A program made the translations under genes and the position numbers. Shown here in pieces: positions 36,416 through 44,655 of a stretch of 64,000 nt of DNA (within the stretch, counting starts at the first letter, position 1; each line of letters opens with the position of its first letter). This stretch comes from Rhodococcus sp. H36-A4 (lineage in GTDB: Bacteria; Actinomycetota; Actinomycetes; Mycobacteriales; Mycobacteriaceae), in the NCBI RefSeq assembly GCF_027158005.1, contig NZ_JAPVLQ010000001.1, positions 62,001 through 126,000 of the forward strand. Reading direction: 5' to 3'. Under the pieces are notes generated by a model that worked only from the letters and a program-made list of their open reading frames with translations, did no database searches and was not told the origin of the DNA.

Positions 36416-36858
36416 TGTTGTTCTCCGAGTCCATCGGCCGCAAGGTGGTCAGCACAACCACCGCCGACACGGTCGGGACCATTGCCGGGTTCTTTATCGA
36501 TCCGCACAACCGCACCGTCGCCGGGGTTCATCTCAAGAAGGCCAAGTCGGGGAATGCGCTCGCCTGGTCGGGAATTTCTGCGTTCGGAATCGATGCTGTC
36601 ACCGTCGGCTCCTCGGATGCGATCGTTGATGCCGACGACGAGGCCTCACTCTCGGCGCTGGAAGGAAAGACCCACAACGTCGTCGGAAAGCGCGTACTCA
36701 GCACTGGTGGTGTCGAGCTCGGAAAAGTCGACGACGTCGATTTCGATCCTGAGACGGGAGCGATCAACTCGCTCATCGTCGGCGCCGAGCAGATCGAAGG
36801 CCGCGCCCTTATCGGGGTCGGGTCGTACGCGGTAATTCTCGATCATCAGGATCAGTGA
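36415..36858 (+). CDS. PRC-barrel domain protein (147 aa)
   Basis: Tandem PRC-barrel protein: ESIGRKVVSTTTADTVGTIAGFFIDPHNRTVAGVHLKK and KTHNVVGKRVLSTGGVELGKVDDVDFDPETGAINSLIVG. Starts one base inside the previous stop. Its 3' end overlaps the convergent MscS gene by 50 bp. Probably forms a complex with the preceding PRC protein; function unknown. Confidence 0.8.
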   Translation: MLFSESIGRKVVSTTTADTVGTIAGFFIDPHNRTVAGVHLKKAKSGNALAWSGISAFGIDAVTVGSSDAIVDADDEASLSALEGKTHNVVGKRVLSTGGVELGKVDDVDFDPETGAINSLIVGAEQIEGRALIGVGSYAVILDHQDQ

Positions 36859-37810
36859 TGGTGATCGTCGGAATCCCGACGATGTCATAGGTAGCCGAGG
36901 CGATACCAATACCTGCGGCGTCGAGGCCGGTCAAGATATCTCGACTCATCCGGTCCTTGATCGCTCGTACGCCGCGATGCGGCACCAGGAACCGTAGAGA
37001 CAGTTCGAGCCAGTTATCGGTGATTCGCCAGTAGACGGCAGGGGCAAGAGATGTCTCCGACAGTGCGTATCGCGCACGCATGGACGCGAACGCATTTTCG
37101 GCCTCCCGGTTGTCGACGACGGCGTGAGCACGAGCGGCATCGAGAAGTATCTGTTCCACACGGGCGCGGTCGTCTGTGTAGGTGATAGGAAGCATCATCT
37201 CCTCCCACAGGTACGGAAACTCACGAGTGTAGTTGTACACCGGATCGGTGAAGATGACACCGTTGGTGACCGTGACCAAGCGTCCGGTGTACTGGCGTGA
37301 ATTAACCCAGATAGCTGGATCGGAGTCCGACACCGAAGGTGGCTGGCCCATCTCCATGATGGTCGTCTTGAGGAACCCGAGCCGTACCACATCACCGCGG
37401 ACGCCGCCGAGAGTGATCCGATCGCCGATCCCGAATGTGTCACCACGCAGAATCACGAAGTACGCGGCGAAGGAGGTGATGACCTGCTGCAGAGCAAATG
37501 CCAGTCCAGCACTGATCAATCCGACACCGGTGGTGATATCGGTACTAGGCGTCACCCAGATCGATACCAACCCCAGCACAAGGACACCCGCGACGACCAC
37601 GTGCACCCCTTGACGTGCCCAGAATCGGCGAGAATCTCCCACCTCACCACCGAGTGTTCGCCGCGTCACCGCCAGCGCGACCCCCCGTAGCGCCAGCACT
37701 GCCACTACGAACACGGCAGTGACGAGCAGTTTGACACCTGTGGTGGTACTGATGCCGACGAGAGTGACGCCGAAGACCTCCACGGACCCCGCTGAGAAGA
37801 CAACATTCAT
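36809..37810 (-). CDS. MscS-family mechanosensitive ion channel
   Basis: 333-aa membrane protein. Three or four N-terminal hydrophobic segments are followed by the MscS pore/beta domain (GLISAGLAFALQQVITSFAAYFVILRGDTFGIGDRITLGGVRGDVVRLGFLKTTIME) and a cytosolic alpha/beta end. Start ATG 37810 has GGAGCAG upstream. It releases solutes on osmotic downshock. Convergent 50-bp overlap with the PRC-barrel operon. Confidence 0.87.
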   Translation of the reverse strand: MNVVFSAGSVEVFGVTLVGISTTTGVKLLVTAVFVVAVLALRGVALAVTRRTLGGEVGDSRRFWARQGVHVVVAGVLVLGLVSIWVTPSTDITTGVGLISAGLAFALQQVITSFAAYFVILRGDTFGIGDRITLGGVRGDVVRLGFLKTTIMEMGQPPSVSDSDPAIWVNSRQYTGRLVTVTNGVIFTDPVYNYTREFPYLWEEMMLPITYTDDRARVEQILLDAARAHAVVDNREAENAFASMRARYALSETSLAPAVYWRITDNWLELSLRFLVPHRGVRAIKDRMSRDILTGLDAAGIGIASATYDIVGIPTITITDPDDRELPRTTRPR

Positions 37811-37878
37811 ACACTGCTCCGATCCGCTTGCCGCGCCCTACGTCGAGTGAGTGTCCCACCCCCTGGACGAAGACAAAA

Positions 37879-37920
37879 CGAAACGGCACCGCGGCAATAC
37901 TCCGCCGCGGTGCCGTTTCG
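37879..37920. terminator. Strong hairpin
   Basis: Perfect 17-bp stem, CGAAACGGCACCGCGGC (37879-37895) with its complement at 37904-37920, 8-nt loop. It sits 12 bases beyond the leftward gene ending at 37932 and upstream of the MscS gene, so it terminates the small gene before MscS. Confidence 0.8.
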
Positions 37921-37931
37921 CTTATATGGAG

Positions 37932-38114
37932 TCAGCTGCCTTCGGTGTCGCTGACGAATGCCCACTCACCATCGTGGTCGACCTCGAGGCGCCAGCCAAG
38001 TTCGGAGTTGTCGGCTTTCTTGTCGATGAACCACGAGTGTGCGTCCTCCGCACTGTCTATGTCCTTGGTTTCGACGACTTCGCCTTTGGGATCGAGAACT
38101 CTGTAATTTGCCAT
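37932..38114 (-). CDS. Small conserved hypothetical protein (60 aa)
   Basis: Soluble 60-aa protein MANYRVLDPKGEVVETKDIDSAEDAHSWFIDKK..., a compact alpha-beta domain ending in LEVDHDGEWAFVSDTEGS. ATG 38114 has GGAG close upstream; a TTG start at 38147 is possible. It is divergent from glgX, and a strong hairpin follows its stop. No recognised function. Confidence 0.65.
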   Translation of the reverse strand: MANYRVLDPKGEVVETKDIDSAEDAHSWFIDKKADNSELGWRLEVDHDGEWAFVSDTEGS

Positions 38115-38186
38115 ATCTCCATGTACCCGCGAGTCATTCGTTTCCAAACGTGGTTTGTCACCCGGGGGCCGGGGTACAGCAGAGCA

Positions 38187-40235
38187 ATGAACGACGCCAG
38201 ACCCACGACCATCAGCAGGCCGTACCCACTCGGTGCCTCTCTATTTCCCACGGGCGGGGCCGATGTGGCCGTGTACTCCGAAACCGCCGACTCCATCGCC
38301 GTCGTTGTCGTCGACGAGAACGGTACCGAGGTGTCCTCGACCACGCTCGACATCCGGACCGGCCATGTATTCCACGGGATCGTCGAGGATCTGACCGCGG
38401 GTTCACGATACGGACTGCGGGTAGAAGGACCATGGGATCCCGAGTCCGGTCTACGCCACAATTCGCACAAGCTCCTCCTCGACCCCTATGCGAGAGCAAT
38501 CGCCGGCGGAGTCGAGTGGAACGAATCGGTATTCGGACACCACCATGACGAGCCCGACACTCGCAACGACGACGATTCCGCGGCGTCCATGCCGCTATCG
38601 GTGGTCTCGGCGTCCGAGTTCGACTGGGGCAGCGATGCCGCACCTCGAATTCCGTTGGACCGCACAGTCGTCTACGAAGTTCACGTCAAGGGTTTCACCG
38701 CCTCGCATCCCGACGTGGAGGAGTCCATCCGCGGAACCTATGCAGGGTTGGCCCACCCGTCAGCGATCGCCGAACTGGTCGCCCTGGGTGTGACTACCGT
38801 CGAACTGCTTCCCGTTCATCAGTTCGTTCAGGACTCCCATCTCCTCGAAGCGGGTTCTCGGAACTATTGGGGATACAACTCGATCGGCTTCTTCGCCCCG
38901 CACAACGAGTACAGCAGCGCCGGAGACACCGGCGGCCAGGTCGATGAATTCAAAGCCATGGTCAAAGCTCTCCACAACGCCGGAATCGAAGTGATCCTCG
39001 ATGTGGTGTACAACCACACGGCCGAGGGAAATCACCTGGGACCGACGTTGTCGCTCAAGGGAATAGACAACAGGTCCTATTACCGGTTGGTCGAGGACGA
39101 CAGAGCGTCCTACTTCGACACCACGGGAACGGGCAACAGCCTCAACGTCGGCCACCCAGCCGCGCTGGCTCTGATCATGGACTCCTTGCGGTATTGGGTT
39201 ACCGAGATGCACGTCGACGGGTTTCGATTCGATCTTGCGAGCACTCTGACCCGCCAGGATTCCGATCTGGACAAGCACAGCGCGTTCCTCGATCTGGTTC
39301 ACCAAGATCCGACGCTGGCGCCGGTCAAGCTTATCGCTGAGCCTTGGGACACCCATGGATATCAAGTAGGCGGATTCCCCGCTCGCTGGTCCGAGTGGAA
39401 CGGCCAATTCCGCGACGACGTTCGAGACTTCTGGCGCGGTGAACCCGGATCGCTCGGCGCCTTCGCGCAGCGCATCACCGGCAGCCCCGACGTCTACGAG
39501 GCCAGCCGTCGGCCGACATTGGCGAGCATCAACTTCATCACTGCGCACGACGGTTTCACCCTCGCCGACCTGAACAGCTACGACGACAAGCACAACGATG
39601 CCAACGGCGAGAACAACGAGGACGGCGAGTCCGACAATCGTTCGTGGGGTTGCGGCGCCGAAGGCCCGACCGAGGACGAAGGCATCCTTGCCCTGCGCGC
39701 ACGGCAACAACGAAATCATCTGGCGACGTTGCTGTTGTCTGCGGGCGTGCCGATGATCCTCGGGGGGGACGAAATCGGCAGAACTCAGCAGGGGAACAAC
39801 AACGCCTACTGCCAGGACAACGAACTGTCCTGGTTCGACTGGGCAAACGCCGATCTCGATCTCCGCAACTTCACCCGCGAACTCCTACGCATGCGCCGCG
39901 AGCATCCGGCACTGCGTCCGAAGTGGTTCCGGCACGACAGTGACAGCAATGCCGAGAACTCGGTGGATTTCTACCGGGCCGATGGCGCCAAGCTAGGCGA
40001 CGAGGACTGGGAGGACGGGGCAGCACTGTCCATGCTCGTGCGCATGACGGCGCCAGAGGATGACACCACCTTCGCCTGGCTCGTCAACTCCTCTTCCGGC
40101 CCAGTGGACTTCTCGCTGCCGGAGGGAAAGTGGGAGCAGAGTCTGTCGAGCGATCCCGATCAGGCCTATGAAAGCGAGGGCCCGACGATCCTGATTCGTG
40201 AGCACTCGTTCACCCTCCTGACAGCAGAAGACTAG
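38187..40235 (+). CDS. glgX: Glycogen debranching enzyme GlgX
   Basis: 682-aa GH13 isoamylase-type debranching enzyme that hydrolyses alpha-1,6 branches of limit dextrin. N-terminal CBM48-like domain (residues ~10-110), then the TIM barrel: VILDVVYNHTAEGN, DGFRFDLAS (Asp nucleophile), KLIAEPWD (Glu acid/base), FITAHDGFTLADL (His-Asp), and a C-terminal beta domain. Start ATG 38187 is the first family-like Met. It is not next to other glycogen genes. Confidence 0.93.
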   Translation: MNDARPTTISRPYPLGASLFPTGGADVAVYSETADSIAVVVVDENGTEVSSTTLDIRTGHVFHGIVEDLTAGSRYGLRVEGPWDPESGLRHNSHKLLLDPYARAIAGGVEWNESVFGHHHDEPDTRNDDDSAASMPLSVVSASEFDWGSDAAPRIPLDRTVVYEVHVKGFTASHPDVEESIRGTYAGLAHPSAIAELVALGVTTVELLPVHQFVQDSHLLEAGSRNYWGYNSIGFFAPHNEYSSAGDTGGQVDEFKAMVKALHNAGIEVILDVVYNHTAEGNHLGPTLSLKGIDNRSYYRLVEDDRASYFDTTGTGNSLNVGHPAALALIMDSLRYWVTEMHVDGFRFDLASTLTRQDSDLDKHSAFLDLVHQDPTLAPVKLIAEPWDTHGYQVGGFPARWSEWNGQFRDDVRDFWRGEPGSLGAFAQRITGSPDVYEASRRPTLASINFITAHDGFTLADLNSYDDKHNDANGENNEDGESDNRSWGCGAEGPTEDEGILALRARQQRNHLATLLLSAGVPMILGGDEIGRTQQGNNNAYCQDNELSWFDWANADLDLRNFTRELLRMRREHPALRPKWFRHDSDSNAENSVDFYRADGAKLGDEDWEDGAALSMLVRMTAPEDDTTFAWLVNSSSGPVDFSLPEGKWEQSLSSDPDQAYESEGPTILIREHSFTLLTAED

Positions 40236-40245
40236 AAGGCAGGGC

Positions 40246-41997
40246 CTAGAACCACTCGGGGTTCATATCCAGAGTCGTACGGTCCAGGGCCGCCAGGAGG
40301 TCGAATTGCGGGCCTGTCTTCGGTAGCTCGTAGCCGAAGAAATACCGTGCTGCTTGGCGTTTGCCGTCGTAGAAGGCTCCGGTCTTGCCTTCTACGACGG
40401 TGAGCTGCTCGAGCCACATCCAAGCAATGACCACATGTCCGACCGCTTCGAGGTACACAGTCGAATTAGCCAGTGCCACAGCAGGATCACCCGTCGTCCA
40501 CAGCGCTGCGGTGACCTCGACCGTGCGGTTCCATGCCGCTTCCAGTTTACCGGCGAACCGGGCCGTGTCGGGACTCAGCGGCTGGGCCCGTTCGACGGTG
40601 GCCAAAATTTTGGAACCGAGGAGCGCCACCCCTGCCCCCGCCTGCATGGTCACCTTCCGGCCGAGCAGATCGAGCCCCTGAATGCCGTGCGTCCCCTCGT
40701 GAATCGGATTGAGGCGATTGTCTCGGTAGTACTGCTCGACGTCGTAGTCACGGGTGTAGCCGTAGCCGCCGTGAATCTGGATCGCCAGGCTGTTGGCCTC
40801 GAGGCACCACTGTGACGGCCAGCTCTTCGCGATCGGCGTCAACACATCGAGTAGTAGCGTCGACTCCGCCTTGATGGTGTCGTCGGTCGTCGAATCCTGC
40901 TCGTCGACGAGCCTGGAGCAATAGAGACCGAGTGCAAGCGCTCCCTCCACATATGACTTCTGTGCCAACAGCATTCGCCTGACGTCGGCGTGCTCGACCA
41001 GCGGCACTGCAGGAGATGACGGATCTTTGGACCCCAGTGGCCGACCTTGAGTGCGAACCTTCGCATACTCGAGCGACTTCAGGTATCCGACGTAACCCAG
41101 CGCAATTGCCAGGAACCCGACCCCGATTCGGGCCTCGTTCATCATGTGGAACATGTAGGAGAGACCGCGATGCTCCTCGCCGACGAGGTAGCCGACCGAT
41201 CCGTCGAAAGCGAGAAGGGTGTTGGTTGTCCCACGGTTACCCATCTTGTGGTTCAAACCGACGAGAGTCACCTCGTTGCGCTCGGCGTTCGGCCGTAGCT
41301 TGGGGACGATGAACAGCGAGATACCCTTGACTCCCGCTCCCCCACCTGGGATTTTGGCCAGCACGAGGTGGATGATGTTCTCGGTGAGTTCGTGGTCGCC
41401 AGCTGAGATCCACATCTTGGTTCCGGTGATCCGGTAGCTGCCGTCGTCCTGCTTCTCTGCCCGGGTCGTGATGTCGGCGAGCGAGGAACCCGCCTGAGGT
41501 TCGGACAGGCACATCGTGCCGAAGTACTTGCCCTCCAACATCGGACGCACGTACTCGTCGATCTGCTCGGCAGTTCCGTATGTCGAGATGAGATTGGCAT
41601 TCGCAACGGTCAGGAACGGGTAGGACGCAGTCGAGGCGTTGGCCGCCTGGAAGTACGCCATCGACGCGCGCGCGACCGTAGTCGGCAGTTGCATCCCGCC
41701 GACGCTCTCATCGAATTGGCTCGCTATGAGCCCGGCAGAAGAGTAGACGTCCAATGCGGCCTTGACCTCGCCGATCATGTCCACGGAGCCGTCGGGACGC
41801 ATTGTCGGCTCGTTCGCATCGGACTTCTTGTTGTGCGGCTCGAAGTGCTTGTGCGCAATGTCGGAGCATAGGTCGAGTACCGCGTCGAACGTCTCCTTCG
41901 AGTGTTCGGCGAACCGTGCGCGGTCCGTCAGCGATACGACGTCGAGCCACTCGTAGAGCAGAAAGTCGAGATCGCGGCGAGAGAGTACGTCGGTCAT
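40246..41997 (-). CDS. Acyl-CoA dehydrogenase, long form (FadE5/DmdC-like)
   Basis: 583-aa acyl-CoA dehydrogenase with an extra C-terminal domain. FGTMCLSEPQAGSSLADITTRAEK (FAD site), TKMWISAGDHELTENI, NEARIGVGFLAIALGYVGY, IHGGYGYTRDYDVEQYYRDNRLNPIHEGTHGIQGLDLLGRK. The HEGT motif places the catalytic Glu. This architecture occurs in FadE5-like long-chain and in DmdC enzymes. Divergent from a TetR gene with a palindromic operator between them. Chain-length preference unknown. Confidence 0.87.
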   Translation of the reverse strand: MTDVLSRRDLDFLLYEWLDVVSLTDRARFAEHSKETFDAVLDLCSDIAHKHFEPHNKKSDANEPTMRPDGSVDMIGEVKAALDVYSSAGLIASQFDESVGGMQLPTTVARASMAYFQAANASTASYPFLTVANANLISTYGTAEQIDEYVRPMLEGKYFGTMCLSEPQAGSSLADITTRAEKQDDGSYRITGTKMWISAGDHELTENIIHLVLAKIPGGGAGVKGISLFIVPKLRPNAERNEVTLVGLNHKMGNRGTTNTLLAFDGSVGYLVGEEHRGLSYMFHMMNEARIGVGFLAIALGYVGYLKSLEYAKVRTQGRPLGSKDPSSPAVPLVEHADVRRMLLAQKSYVEGALALGLYCSRLVDEQDSTTDDTIKAESTLLLDVLTPIAKSWPSQWCLEANSLAIQIHGGYGYTRDYDVEQYYRDNRLNPIHEGTHGIQGLDLLGRKVTMQAGAGVALLGSKILATVERAQPLSPDTARFAGKLEAAWNRTVEVTAALWTTGDPAVALANSTVYLEAVGHVVIAWMWLEQLTVVEGKTGAFYDGKRQAARYFFGYELPKTGPQFDLLAALDRTTLDMNPEWF

Positions 41998-42038
41998 GGC
42001 ATGCCTCGTGTCGGAAAGTCGCGGTGGGAACTATGCAA

Positions 42039-42057
42039 GTGCATATTTTCTATGCAC
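42039..42057. promoter_or_regulatory. Probable TetR operator
   Basis: GTGCATA (42039-42045) - TTTTC - TATGCAC (42051-42057), a perfect inverted repeat between the divergent acyl-CoA dehydrogenase and tetR genes. The TATAAT-like TATAATT at 42063-42069 follows toward tetR. Confidence 0.65.
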
Positions 42058-42124
42058 CTGCCTATAATTGACCCGGCACCCGATCGTGTCAACCCTGGGC
42101 ATGAAGAGGAGGGATCGACCGACC

Positions 42125-42721
42125 ATGAGTGTCGACGAGGTGAGCACCTCCAAAGCCGCCGCCCGAATCCGAAGCGCAGCCATCGAGATTTTTGCTGCCA
42201 AAGGCTACGGCGCGACGTCGACGCGCGAGATCGCCGCAAGCCTCGATCTCAGTCCCGGGGCTATGTACCCGCATTACAAAACCAAAGAGTCGCTACTGTT
42301 CGACGCGAGCCTCGACGGACACCGCCGTGCGCTCGCCGAAACGAAACAGGCCGATGTCGAAACCGACCCGCCGCCGGCTCGACTCGCATCCACGGTCCAC
42401 GCGTACGTCCAGTTCCATGCCCGTCATCACGCATTGGCACGGGTCATCCAATACGAACTGCGATCGCTCACGACCGAACACTTTCGCACGATCGCCGCTG
42501 TTCGACGTGCCACCTCCAAGGTGTTCACCGACATCATCGGCGCGGGCGTGCTCGCGGGAGATTTTTCGATCGCCGATACCGACGCTGCCACTTTGGCGAT
42601 CACCTCGCTCGGAATCGACGTCAGCCGGTGGTTTCCGAGTAAGTCGTTCTCGGACCCGGACGTCCTGGCCTCGCGTTATGTGGAACTGGCGCTTCGGATG
42701 GTCGGCGCACCACCGTCGTAG
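42125..42721 (+). CDS. TetR-family regulator of the divergent acyl-CoA dehydrogenase
   Basis: 198-aa TetR protein. HTH at residues ~12-57 (IRSAAIEIFAAKGYGATSTREIAASLDLSPGAMYPHYKTKESLL), C-terminal ligand-binding helices (VQFHARHHALARVIQYELRSLT). The HARHHALARV pattern is typical of KstR2/FadR-like acyl-CoA-sensing TetRs of actinobacteria. ATG 42125 is preferred; ATG 42101 also possible. Likely represses 40246..41997. Confidence 0.85.
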   Translation: MSVDEVSTSKAAARIRSAAIEIFAAKGYGATSTREIAASLDLSPGAMYPHYKTKESLLFDASLDGHRRALAETKQADVETDPPPARLASTVHAYVQFHARHHALARVIQYELRSLTTEHFRTIAAVRRATSKVFTDIIGAGVLAGDFSIADTDAATLAITSLGIDVSRWFPSKSFSDPDVLASRYVELALRMVGAPPS

Positions 42722-42759
42722 TTTCAACGGCGATCCGGCTGAAGCAGTCAGCTATCGAC

Positions 42760-43374
42760 TCACTCCGACGACAGCGTCGGTTGCCATTGGTGTGGGTCAC
42801 GCACGACGATCGGGAGGGCGTCCGGATCACCTGTAGGCCAACGTGCTGGAGATTCACCGAGGTCGTGCAAGCGTTCCATTTGCTCACGGCACCACGGCGA
42901 TACAGCACCACCCTCAGCGACGAATCTCGAGAATCTTTGCCATGGAACCCAATCCGCGCGTGAGACCTCTTCGGGATTCGGTTTCGGAGCGGGCCCGTCG
43001 TAGACGACGCCGAACACCGGACACAGTTCGTTTTCCACGATTCCGTTTGCCATGACGGCTCGATACCGGAAACCGGGAAGCAGCAGGCGCACGCCTCCTG
43101 CCTCGATTCCCAACTCCTGACTCAACCTGCGCAGGACCGCATCACCCAAATTCTCCCCTGGTCCCGGATGCCCGCAGCAGCTGTTGGTAGTCACCCCCGG
43201 CCAGGTCGACTTGTGATGGGCACGCTCGGTGACCAGTACCTCGTCCTTGCCGTTGAATACGTAACACGAGAACGCCAGATGCAGCGGGGTCGTCGTCGTA
43301 TGCACTGTCGACTTCGCCTGCGTTCCCAATTTCCGGCCTTCGTCGTCGACGAGTACGACCTCTTCGGTCAGCAT
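42760..43374 (-). CDS. idi: Isopentenyl-diphosphate delta-isomerase, type 1
   Basis: 204-aa Nudix-fold isomerase interconverting IPP and DMAPP. Catalytic Cys in TNSCCGHPGPGE and Glu in ENELCPVFG are present, together with HLAFSCYVFN and the Nudix-like RLSQELGI. Start ATG 43374 (MLTEEVVLV) is the family start; an ATG-less upstream extension to 43410 is unlikely. The enzyme feeds isoprenoid and carotenoid synthesis. It stands alone here. Confidence 0.9.
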   Translation of the reverse strand: MLTEEVVLVDDEGRKLGTQAKSTVHTTTTPLHLAFSCYVFNGKDEVLVTERAHHKSTWPGVTTNSCCGHPGPGENLGDAVLRRLSQELGIEAGGVRLLLPGFRYRAVMANGIVENELCPVFGVVYDGPAPKPNPEEVSRADWVPWQRFSRFVAEGGAVSPWCREQMERLHDLGESPARWPTGDPDALPIVVRDPHQWQPTLSSE

Positions 43375-43410
43375 CGGGAACCGCCAGTGGATGAGGTGAG
43401 GGGCGCGCAA

Positions 43411-43647
43411 GGTATCCGATCCATACCATCATGTTCCCAGACCCCGCCGCATTCGAAACATTTCGTCACCGGTCGGCGCGTTCTCCTTACATTCCGCCAT
43501 CGAAGACCGCACCACGCGTGGGTGGAGAAAGTTCGATGTTTGTAGTGACCGGCGGAACGGGTAGTGCGATACGCAGGCGGGGCCGTGTTGGTTCACTTCG
43601 CCGCCGGGGCGTCCGGGCAGGTTGAGCACACAGCCTCCCGGTCGTTC
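43411..43647. other. Intergenic, no recognised feature
   Basis: 237 bp between idi and the PLP-enzyme remnant. Short open frames exist on both strands, but none has a ribosome-binding site or family resemblance. Confidence 0.4.
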
Positions 43648-44034
43648 TTACTTCCCGGACGCCGACCGCGCCGTGGTCGCTCGAGAACTCGACGGAACTG
43701 TGAGATCCGGTGCCGACGAGAGATCGGCGATCAGATCGGCCGGATCCTCCAACCCGACAGAGAATCGCAAGTGTCCGAGGGTCCGGAAAGAATCTGGATA
43801 CCGGGCGACCCGCGCACCTTCGGTTCCTACGTGCACGATCAACGACTCGTCGTAGCCGAGTGATACTGCCGAGGTGATCACTCGAAGATTCGCGACGAAC
43901 GCGTTGTGGGTATCGGTGTCGGCGTCGATCGCAAAAGCCATCATCGCACCGAACCGACCATCGAACTGGCGTGCGGCGACCTCGTGCTGAGGATGCGATT
44001 GCAATCCCGGATAGGCAACGAACGCCACGCGTGC
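43648..44034 (-). pseudogene. C-terminal remnant of a methionine gamma-lyase/cystathionine gamma-synthase-type PLP enzyme
   Basis: The frame encodes ~125 residues resembling only the C-terminal third of Cys/Met-metabolism PLP enzymes: VAYPGLQSHPQHEVAARQF, FGAMMAFAI, NLRVITSAVSLGYDESLIVH, and GHLRFSVGLEDPADLIADL. The PLP lysine, the tyrosine region and the N-terminal two thirds are absent: homology starts at about 44034, exactly where the neighbouring nitroreductase gene ends. Interpreted as the relic of a deletion that fused the neighbourhood. The few added N-terminal residues are unrelated. Confidence 0.75.
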
Positions 44035-44035
44035 G

Positions 44036-44524
44036 CTAGCGACGGGAGAGAACGACCACCGGGATCTCGCGGTCGGTCCACGCCTGGTAGTTCGCGAAAT
44101 CTGCATATCGCTTCACCAGTAAGGGCCACAGGCGAGCGCGCTCGACGGCGTCCGCTGTGCGTGCCTGCACGTCACGTCGCTCGGGGCCGATTTGCAGCCA
44201 GGTGTCCGGGCTCGCCATCAGATTCGAATACCACTGCGGATTTTTGGGCATTCCGCCCTGCGAGGCCACCACGATCACGTTGTCGCCATCGAGCAGATAG
44301 ATGAGGGGAGTGGTGTACTCGGTGGCCGACTTTCGGCCTCGATGCCCCAGCAGGAGCACTGGCACCGGCTTGCGGAATCCGCTGCCGATACGCCATTTCC
44401 CACCGATCCGGCCGCCGGTGCGTCGGTACAACCAGACCTGCGCTTTGGCACCGTATTTCATCACCGAGGGAACGATCGGCGAGTCGAGGTGGGATGGTCG
44501 TGCGGGCGGCGGTGGTGTCGTCAC
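44036..44524 (-). CDS. F420-dependent nitroreductase (DDN/DUF385 family)
   Basis: 162-aa deazaflavin-type reductase: MKYGAKAQVWLYRRTGGRIGG, PVLLLGHRGRKSATEYTTPLIYLLDGDNVIVVASQGGMPKNPQWYSNLMASPDT. The KNPQWY.NL motif binds F420 in this family. GTG 44524 is chosen, as longer frames to 44650 are unlike the family. Related to M. tuberculosis Ddn, which reduces quinones and nitroimidazoles. It ends at the edge of the PLP-enzyme relic. Confidence 0.87.
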   Translation of the reverse strand: MTTPPPPARPSHLDSPIVPSVMKYGAKAQVWLYRRTGGRIGGKWRIGSGFRKPVPVLLLGHRGRKSATEYTTPLIYLLDGDNVIVVASQGGMPKNPQWYSNLMASPDTWLQIGPERRDVQARTADAVERARLWPLLVKRYADFANYQAWTDREIPVVVLSRR

Positions 44525-44592
44525 GTCGGGCAGTCTAAGGCCTCGGGGCCGCTGCCGTCGACGATCCAGTTGAAACCTATCCGTTTCTTGAA

Positions 44593-44613
44593 GTAACTGG
44601 TAATCTTCGTAAC
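44593..44613 (+). promoter_or_regulatory. Direct GTAAC repeat upstream of the AurF-like gene
   Basis: GTAAC at 44593-44597 and 44609-44613, in the intergenic gap before the AurF-like start at 44656. Both lie on the same face spacing (16 bp). A possible activator or repressor site. Confidence 0.35.
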
Positions 44614-44655
44614 AGCTACATTGGCTAGAACGAAAGACGAGAGGATGCACCCGCG

